From contig OU015526.1 of NCBI GenBank assembly GCA_907165065.1, positions 65,247,723 through 65,311,722 on the forward strand: DNA of 64,000 bases. Direction: 5' to 3'. How positions within the stretch are numbered: position 1 is the first letter of the stretch; every line of letters starts with the position of its first letter. Source of the stretch: Caprimulgus europaeus (lineage: Eukaryota > Chordata > Aves > Caprimulgiformes > Caprimulgidae). Shown here in pieces: positions 56,901-64,000 of this stretch. Both the position numbers and the translations under genes were made by a program. The notes below the pieces were generated by a model. The model saw only the letters and a list, made by a program, of their open reading frames with translations. It made no database searches and had not been told where the DNA came from.

Positions 56901-59644
56901 GAGCTTTGGTTTAGTGGTAAAACCTTGACTTATCTAATATACTTACTGGAAGTTGGGCTAGATTAAAGTACCTACCCTGAGATTACTGTTCTATACAATT
57001 TGGTATGCAGAGGAGTCAGGAAGAGGGTGTATACGTATTAAATGGGATCCATATCTTCACTCTTCTTCTTAAAACCATTTCTTCATCAAAATCATTATGC
57101 CCAAGACGTAAGCAAGAGTAAAAGCTCAAAAGGGAAATATCCTCACTCTTAGTCACAGTCAGGCACTGTTTAGAAAAAGAGTCAGACTATCGTCACCATC
57201 ATGAGTGAGAGTTTAGAAATGCCTGAGAGGCATCTGAAGGAAATGTGAGCTTCCTCTGAAGGGTGAGTGTCTGGTTTAGTGTTTTCTGTCAGCCTCTTAA
57301 AACCCTCTCCATGTGTAAGTGGACATTGTTCCCTTTGGACGTGCACAGTTAAACCTTAAAACACTGTCAGTGCAAGTCACTTTGTGTGAGGGGCAGTAGT
57401 AATGAGTGGAGTTTCACAACAGGATGTAATTAGCACAGAGAACAGGTCCTTGTAGGGAAAAAAATAATCTTGTTCTAAATTAAGGCTGTAGTCTGCAAGA
57501 GGGACGGGGGTCAACAATTATCAAAGCTATGGAGCTTTAAATTCATTATACCAATTGACTCTATCTTTTTCTACCTCGTAGAATGCAATTCCATATACAG
57601 ACACCCAAAATAATATAAATGAGATCGTTTTCAGGAGCTTTTTAAAGAAAAAAACAACTCCCACGTAGACCAGAAACAGTCCAGTTGTGACAGCACACAA
57701 TTCCGTATTTAATCATTTTTCATACTAAAAAGCAAACGTTGGCTGATATGTAATTTTGTAATAATGTGACTATGCCACTTCCAGTGCCCAGCCTAACTTG
57801 TTGAAGGTGCTCTTATATCCTGATTTCATGGTAATTTAACTTAGATTCACTTCATGTTAGCCAATATCAGGATCTGGCTCTACACATGTGTTTCCTAACA
57901 CACCTAGGGTAGCGCCAGATGATAAATATGTCCCTGGCAAAGCATGTAAACTAGGGAAAGAAATTAAATAGTCTGAATCGAGTCCCATACAAGACTTTGC
58001 ACTCAAATGGAAACAGCATTTGGCTGTTGTTAGGATTAGCAAATCAGTGCTTGTAAAAATATATATATATGCGTATATGAAGAGGTAGCTTCAGCTGAGT
58101 TACTTCCAACCTATGAAAATGTGTGTAACAGTAGGACTAAATCTAGTGAAACTACATTGGTTAGAACTTAGCTAACAAACTCTTTGTTTCATATGTGCTT
58201 AATCTATGATTTATTCCTTAGAGTGGTCTGTGGGATTGTATTTTATGCTGGGCAGATATTGAGAAATATAATTCTTTTTATAGTTCTCAGTCTCAGAAAT
58301 GGAAATAGAACACTTGCCTGTGTTACATTTTTTGTTTGTTTCTGGCTTCAGCTAATGAGTTACTAATGCAATAAGGAACTGTCTTTCAGGTATGGCTACT
58401 ACTAAGTTACTCATCCGTTGCAAACCTTGTACATCAACTTGTTATGTCAAACCAAACCAAAATTAATTTTAAAAAGTTTCTTGTACCTTTGCATTGCTGT
58501 ACTAATGCACATAATATATTTTATTTATCAATATTTTCTGTATCAGAATTACTGATATTTTGGACTAGAACATGATCAAGTAAACTCAAGACCAATAAAA
58601 ATAGCTTCTACAGAAGTGAAGTCTTCATCTGCATTTGCCTTCTATGCATGAAGACAAAAAGCATAAAAGGATAATGTTCAATGGTATCTTAGCTGTTGTT
58701 CTGTCAAAAAGTTTATGTATCTTTTAGCAGAGGCATTCATTTTCAAACTCTCAGTATCAAGCTATCAAAGCAAGTTTCCAACATGTTTTTCAATAAAACT
58801 TAATTAGTTAAAAAAGTCATCAAAGTAAACACTATAATTATGGTCCATAGGCAGTGAGTTTAAAAAATTATTTTTAAGACTAAAGATTATGATCCTGTTC
58901 AAATACAAAAAAAAAAAGAGGTCATATGAAAGAAAGAAGTCTGAATACTGAGTCAAATCCCAATAAATTTTTGTCTGGTAAAGGAAATTGAAATAAAGCT
59001 TTATTGGAGCTTTTAAATACCTTTAAAACTCATAAAGTTAATTAGTTCAATGGCTTCCTATTATGTCCTGCTAGCAAATACTAGTATTTCTTCCTATGTT
59101 ACACATACAAAGCCTTAACAGTTTTAGGGCTGTACTCTTTCCCCCAGTACAGTCTGCTTTCATTCCCAAAATCTTTCTGAGAGACCTTTTTTCCCCCGAA
59201 TGCTCTGACTCACAGCACTAGAAGGCTGCGGCCCAGAAGTGAGGGAGGTCTGTGGCAGCAGAAGCCGTATGCTGACAGTGGGGCCATGAATCCTCATGGC
59301 TGCTGCCCCATCCAGGGACAGAATGTGCATGGTGCTGCTGGTGCTGATGGAGCCACACGTGTGGCGCTTTGTTATAGGCAGGATATCAGAAAACAGAAGA
59401 TAAGTTGTATCTATACTGTAGTCTGCCTGCTAAGAAGACCACACTGAGTGCTCTCAGTTTTAGGAAAACTGGAAAGGTGAGAACAGTATCTGTCAAAAGA
59501 GTAAAACATACTGTACCTGTCCACACTAAGGGCACAGAGATTAAGGACTGTGATTCCCACTGATGCCTTCTGTATAAAGGGGAGGAATTTGCAAAGAAAT
59601 TGTCCAAATTCAGAATCTCCAAAAGGCCACTTCTGAGCAAGGAG
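44855..59644 (-). CDS. EDNRA: EDNRA, endothelin receptor type A (C-terminal two-thirds, six coding exons)
   Basis: Minus-strand exons 59517-59644, 53389-53587, 49385-49537, 47233-47366, 46721-46829 and 44855-44995 join in phase into 287 residues plus TGA, matching the last 287 or so of the 427-residue human receptor. The first coding exon (N-terminus, TM1, TM2) lies beyond 64000. EDNRA is a class A GPCR for endothelin-1, mainly Gq-coupled, acting in vascular smooth muscle and in cranial and cardiac neural crest. Visible hallmarks are the TM3 Cys in FLCKFLPF and its partner in VTCMLNP (ECL2 disulfide), DRY at the exon junction, CWFP in TM6, NPIALYF (NPxxY) in TM7, and the CLCCCC palmitoylation cluster. 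RVQGIGIP and the C-terminal tail mark type A rather than type B. Confidence 0.96.
45981..46016. repeat. Short direct duplication around an A-run
   Basis: AAATACTCCCTTAAAA occurs twice, separated only by the A-run. It looks like replication slippage. Confidence 0.75.
46721..46829 (-). CDS. EDNRA: EDNRA exon with TM7
   Basis: 109 bases: [20 protein letters not shown] and [16 protein letters not shown], including NPxxY as NPIALY. The acceptor is TTGTTGTTTAG and the donor TTCCAG|GTAAGA. Confidence 0.96.
47233..47366 (-). CDS. EDNRA: EDNRA exon with TM6
   Basis: 134 bases: [40 protein letters not shown] and CELL, then two bases of a Ser codon. It includes the CWxP toggle motif. The acceptor is CTTCTTTTTCTAG and the donor CTGCTCAG|GTACTA. 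Confidence 0.96.
49385..49537 (-). CDS. EDNRA: EDNRA exon with TM5/ICL3
   Basis: 153 bases, 51 whole codons: [40 protein letters not shown] and [11 protein letters not shown]. The acceptor is CCTTATCTACAG and the donor AAGCAG|GTAAAT. Confidence 0.96.
49538..53388 (-). other. EDNRA: EDNRA intron between the TM4 and TM5 exons
   Basis: A 3.9-kb GT-AG intron containing a (TTG)n repeat. Frames such as 50943-51308 plus and 51762-52253 minus (163 codons) show no homology that I recognise and no coding context. Confidence 0.75.
49777..49800. repeat. (TTG)n microsatellite
   Basis: About eight TTG/TGT units in an EDNRA intron. Confidence 0.9.
53389..53587 (-). CDS. EDNRA: EDNRA exon with ICL2/TM4/ECL2
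   Basis: 199 bases: one base finishes Arg of DRY, then [40 protein letters not shown] and [20 protein letters not shown], ending NNFML. The acceptor is GTCTCTTTCAG and the donor ATGTTG|GTAAGT. Confidence 0.96.
55582..55596. repeat. (TG)n microsatellite
   Basis: About seven TG units followed by T-rich DNA. Confidence 0.85.
59352..59365. promoter_or_regulatory. 14-bp perfect palindrome with a CACGTG E-box
   Basis: GCCACACGTGTGGC is self-complementary around CACGTG, the site of bHLH-zip factors such as USF/MITF/MYC. It lies about 150 bp into the EDNRA intron after the TM3 exon, in a GC-richer island. Function is unproven. Confidence 0.5.
59517..59644 (-). CDS. EDNRA: EDNRA exon with ECL1/TM3 (human exon 3 equivalent)
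   Basis: The acceptor is TTTTCTCTTTAG and the donor GTGGACAG|GTACAG. 128 bases encode [40 protein letters not shown] and VD, then two bases of the DRY arginine. Some ECL1 residues (FG after WP, FIQKAS) resemble EDNRB more than human EDNRA, but the following exons are clearly EDNRA. Confidence 0.94.
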
Positions 59645-62600
59645 CTAAAGAGAAAATAAAAAATAATCAGAGTATTTTAGCAAATACGTAACAATTGTAA
59701 TTATTTCTTGTTCTAGACATAGCCATTGTAACCTTGAATTCTCCATACCTCGAGCATATCCTTAGTACTGAGTGAATCTGGGAAGTAACTGCTACTACAG
59801 AAACACAGAGGGTGGAAGTTTAAAATTAGATGTTCAACTTGCACTGTTGTAGTAGTAACTTATATTGTTAAAAGATTTTTTTTATTGTTGTGCTTCAGCC
59901 ACTGGTACTCAATAAAGGAAATCTAACTCAGCTCTGTCATAAATTGTTACAATTACCATGTCCCAGAACCAAGGAGTCAAAGTATAACTCACAGTTCATA
60001 ATGAAATACCTCAGCCAAATTCTAATGCTGCACGCAAGAAGATTCTTGTCATTGTAAATGTACAACTGTGTAACTCATGACAATATTCACTGCCAGATTC
60101 TTAAGTGTGTGCAGAAAATATTGTACATACATAATTTGTTCCATATAATGTTTTAAAGAACTAGCATCATAGATACATGTGATCTGTACTGCAAGGCAAC
60201 AGAAAAGCATTCATTAGAAAGATGTGAATGAGTGGCTGGGGTTTAGATTAGTGTTTCCAAGGAGGCATTTACATAACAAATATGAATACAGTGATTCATG
60301 TGAATGGAATCATGGAATCATAGCATGGTCTGGGTTGGAAGAGACCTTAAAGATCATTCAGTTCCAACCCCCCTGCCATAAGCAGGGACACCTTCCACTA
60401 GACCAAGTTGCTCAAAGACTCATCCAACCTGGCCTTGAACACATCCAGGGAGGGGGCATCCACAATTTCTCTGGGCAACCTGTTCCAGTGTCTCACCACC
60501 CTCACAGTGACGAATTTCTTCCTAATATCTAATCTAAACCTACCCTCTTCCAGTTTAAAGCCATTGCCCTTTGTTCTTTACCTGCCTCTGTAAAAAGTCC
60601 CTCCCCAGCTTTCTTGTAGCCCCTTCAGGTACTGGAAGGCCGCTATAAGATCTCCCCGGAGCCATCTCTTCTCCAGGCTGAACAGCCCCAACTCTCTCAG
60701 CCTGTCCTCATAGCAGAGGTGCCCCAGCCCTCGGATCATCCTCGTGGCCTCCTCTGGACTTGTTCTAACAGATCCATGTCTTTATTGTGTTGGGGGCTCC
60801 AGAACTGGACACAGCACTCCAGATGGGGCCTCACGAGAGCGGAGTAGAGGGGGAGAATCACCTCCCTCGACCTGCTGGCCACGCTTCTCTTGATGCAGCC
60901 CAGGATACGGTTATTGGCCTTCTGGGCTGCAAGCGCACATTGCCGGCTCATGTTCAGCTTCCCATCCACCACCACTCCCAAGTCCTTCTCCTCAGAGCTG
61001 CTCTCAAGCCACTCATGGCCCAGCCTGTATTTGTGCTTGGGATTGCCCTGACCGAGGTGCAGGACCCTGCATTTGGCCTTGTTGAACTTCATGAGGTTGG
61101 CACAGGCCCACCTCTCAAGCCTGTCAAGGTCCCACTGGATGGCATCCTGTCCCTCCAGCGTGTCAACTGCACCACACAGCTTGGTGTCATTGGCAGACTT
61201 GCTGAGGGTGCACTCAATCTCACTGTCCATGTCTCCAACAAAGATACTGAACAGCACCAGCCCCCGTACCAACCCCTGAGGGACTCAACTAATGAGCATG
61301 TAAACAGCAATCTTTCTAGCTGAACAAGTTTACATACAAAATACAGGATACAAAATTTTTCAGGATAGTCAAACCTGGAACTGACTGCAGACTCACTGTT
61401 CCCTGGGTGCCTGACAATGAAATTGTAGATTACATTCAAAGTAAGTAAATGTAATAAGTGAAAAATTAAGTCTATACAAAGTGCTGAGCTCTAACTTGAG
61501 AGCTCAGAAAGGAATCTCACAGTCAAGATAGGGATTAAGAAAGCACTCAAGAAAGGGATCTTACAGTCACCATGAATAGTGCCTTTGAAAAATGAAGTCA
61601 CTAAACCTTCTCAACTCTTGTGCTACCATTTTTTTTAATCTTCTTCCCTAAATCACTGCTGCTGAGCCTTTGTCAGGGGTAGGATACTGAATAAGCGGTG
61701 AGTGTGTGTGATACAGCCCAGCAGTTCTTACGCGCTTATCAGCTTCTGTTAAAGTGGTTGTGCAATAGAAAGCATTAGATTTGAAATTAAAATATCAAGT
61801 GCTTGAGCCAGATATGTAACTTCATCAACATCCTAGTGGATGTTGTATCCCCTATATAAACAGGAAGCACATTTTAAAAGACAGTAATAGTAATTGTCTT
61901 ACTCGATAATTAACTAATTATTACTACTGTGCAGTCATTGGATTTATATTAAGCCTTACTAAACAAAGGCTAGAATACAATATTTTGACGGTACCATTTA
62001 ATTTGGAGATGTTTTTATTTGCTTTAGAGGAAGACAGCAAATTATACACCACAGTTTAGCAATTATAAGCCAAACTCAATCTTCTGAAAGCTTCTAAAAC
62101 CTAATTTTGATGAGTTTTTGAAGATAGTCAGGTCCAGACCTGGAACTATCTTATGGAACTGAAGTAAGATTTCAACTTCACAACAGTTATATTTTCAAGT
62201 GCATGAGATGGAGATAAACTGGTGGCATAACAATCATTTCCAATAAATACAGTATGTGTGATGTGCCACAGTCTAGCTGTCCCTGGGCAAGAGAACAAAA
62301 TAGAAAAGATAGAACAAGAAACCATATTTTCATCTGCATGAATGTGCAGGGACTTATGCCATTACATTCTGCATGCAAATATTAGTTGTGTTCTTTCGGT
62401 GACAATCACAACCTATGAATCATATTTTTAAAGTTAAAATTGAGCAGATTAAACTGTTTGGAATATGATTAAATCAATAGAAATTTGAATTGTTGTTTGC
62501 AGAGTTTACTTTCTTGCAGACCTATTCTGCCAGGCCATCTTTGTACTTGGGCAGATTTCTCTGTTTACAGTCAGTTCACATTTTGAGAGCTATCTTTGCA

Positions 62601-64000
62601 ACCACAGGAGCTAGAAAACTTTTTCAGTAGAAGCTTAGGCTCTGAAACACACCCATCTACTAAGAGTGGGTGGATTCTGTCTGCAGAATTAGAAAAACAA
62701 ATTTTGGTTGTTGCTCAGGATTGTAGTATTCAAAGTAAATATTTTATTTCTATTTAAATTACTATTACATTGAAAACATACTAATAATCACTACCTTTAA
62801 CAATATAAATGTTAACTATGGGGAGTTAAAATTCGTATCTGTCTTTATCTCAGTCAAGGTAGGAGTTACCTTTCTGTTTTTTCGCAGTGTGAGTTTTTCA
62901 GAGCACTTTGCTGTGAAGTACAGGATGTTTATCACTGAATGCCAGATTTGTAGGAATTCATCTTCTCTTTATAGTCAGTCCTGATCTAGCTTTTCACATT
63001 CTCCTTTTTAAAGACACTCACCAAAATGCTAAATTACTTTGACTTTTTTTTCCCCAAATAATACCTAAAAAATGCTGGAAGTGGCTATGTGCTGCCTGTG
63101 TCTCTCTAGGACCATTTTCATATTGTCATTTGATTATTTGTATTTCAAGACAGATTGTAGCAATTCGTAGCTTTCAGCCAACTGGGTGTTAATACTATGA
63201 AGCAAACTTACGTGTATGACTGCTCATTAAATGGGAAAGGCATTATCTGTTAAGCATTATGTTTTTTACTGGATTATTTTTCCTCTTCAGTTGAGTATTC
63301 AAATGAGACTTCTCAACATAAAATATAGGATCAGCCCAAGTTTGCCTACTCTCTATTTCTTGAGTGTTAGAATATCATATAAAGATGGTTCCATTTGCTC
63401 TTCTTGTTACTGTATGTTGCTGTGTGTTTTCTGGCATATTGAGAACTCTTGCCTTCTTCGAGGAGAGCTGAGTATCTTATTTGCCATCAAGACCACAGGA
63501 GAGAAAATGCTAGCACCTTCACAATTGTATTCCTGTTTAGGATAATCATATTTGGTGAAAGCAAATTCCCTTTATGCCAGAAGGTAAGGAAATGGGTCAC
63601 TCGGATTGGTGATTTAACTATTGTCAGAACCTTCAGTAACAAAGGTAGTGGGATGATACTTGCAAGCTGTTGATTAGTTGCTCTGATATTATCTCTATTT
63701 ATAGACTGAATGAAAAACACTGAAAGCTCCAGCAGAATTTTTTTTTCTCTAGATTCGCAATATTGTAACAAATATTTGCGGGGTATATTTTTGCCTTTTG
63801 GCCAGAACTCTTGCATAAGGCTTTAGTTTATGTTGGGTCTGCAGAAAAAAAATGTTTGAAAAAGAAAGAGCGAGCTGAGTACATGGTAATTCTCCAACCA
63901 GTTGTAGTCACTTTGAATTTCAGGTCCAGACTGATATCTGGGTTTGGATAAAATCAAAATAGCTTTCAGGCACCACTGGAAGACTAAATTAGAAATGGCG
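59645..64000 (-). other. EDNRA: EDNRA intron before the TM3 exon (runs off the window)
   Basis: The intron continues beyond 64000. Apart from the CR1 copy at 60303-61290 it is AT-rich, with no exon found. No reading matches the N-terminus, TM1 or TM2 of EDNRA. Confidence 0.75.
60303..61290 (-). mobile_element. CR1 LINE, 5'-truncated, about 1 kb, relatively well preserved
   Basis: The left edge is the CR1 3' terminus on the minus strand (GAATGGAATCATGGAATCAT), then the 3' UTR and the end of ORF2. The minus frame 60736-61272 stays open for 178 codons through the RT palm/thumb region: [80 protein letters not shown] and [20 protein letters not shown]. The catalytic motif expected as FADD reads SAND, so the encoded RT would be inactive. 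The 5' edge is at about 61290, after the antisense run CCAACCCCTGAGGGACTC. It lies in the same orientation as EDNRA. Confidence 0.93.

Larger units (their letters stand above)
53588..59516 (-). other. EDNRA: EDNRA intron after the TM3 exon
   Basis: A 5.9-kb GT-AG intron. It has a (TG)n tract at 55582-55596, a pyrimidine-rich region at about 55600-55810 and a GC-richer 59190-59375 segment with a CACGTG palindrome. No CR1 or other named repeat was recognised. The 141-codon frame at 54216-54641 looks like chance. Confidence 0.75.

Noticed and set aside
60787-61323. 178-codon plus-strand frame opposite the CR1 copy
   Set aside because: Antisense shadow of CR1 ORF2.
59645-64000. First coding exon of EDNRA within the window
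   Set aside because: No minus-strand reading resembles the N-terminal/TM1/TM2 sequence; it must lie beyond 64000.

Overview
The window is vertebrate nuclear DNA, almost certainly from a bird. It has spliced genes with GT-AG introns, long AT-rich intergenic and intronic stretches, one CpG-island promoter, many CR1 (chicken-repeat) LINE pieces in several degrees of decay, and bird-type solo LTRs. It has no bacterial-style gene organisation. I read it directly, compared the exons with remembered human family sequences, and ran no searches.

Layout: (1) 1-4220, plus strand: the last four coding exons of PRMT9, with two adjacent minus-strand CR1 copies in the first intron seen. (2) 4221-7949: the convergent 3' ends of PRMT9 (plus) and TMEM184C (minus). 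(3) 7950-17466, minus strand: all ten coding exons of TMEM184C, which join in phase to a 445-residue protein; the first exon lies in a CpG island of about 16.9-18.3 kb. (4) 18.3-44 kb: a gene-poor interval with a broken hAT transposon (20927 to about 22025), a CpG-dense patch of unknown origin (about 22030-22300), a solo LTR with clean 5-bp target duplications (22309-22855), CR1 pieces at 25.5-27.5 kb, very old MIR-like and L3/CR1-like relics near 29.8 and 33.8 kb, and a probable second solo LTR ending at 42443. (5) 44855-64000, minus strand: the last six coding exons of EDNRA (endothelin receptor type A), from extracellular loop 1/TM3 to the C-terminal tail. Its first coding exon, promoter and 5' UTR lie beyond the right edge. 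A relatively intact CR1 3' half (60303 to about 61290) sits in the large intron.

The order PRMT9 / TMEM184C / EDNRA and their relative strands match the block I recall from human 4q31.2, viewed in the opposite direction, so this is conserved amniote synteny. The three proteins do not form a pathway: PRMT9 is a nuclear/cytoplasmic arginine methyltransferase, TMEM184C a poorly understood multi-pass membrane protein, and EDNRA a Gq-coupled peptide GPCR important in vascular smooth muscle and cranial neural crest.

I found no convincing novel multigene system. The observations most worth a second look are the hAT remnant abutting the CpG-dense patch, the two solo LTRs, the inverted CR1 junction, the possible upstream or divergent transcription at the TMEM184C CpG island, and several perfect palindromes or hairpins in noncoding DNA.
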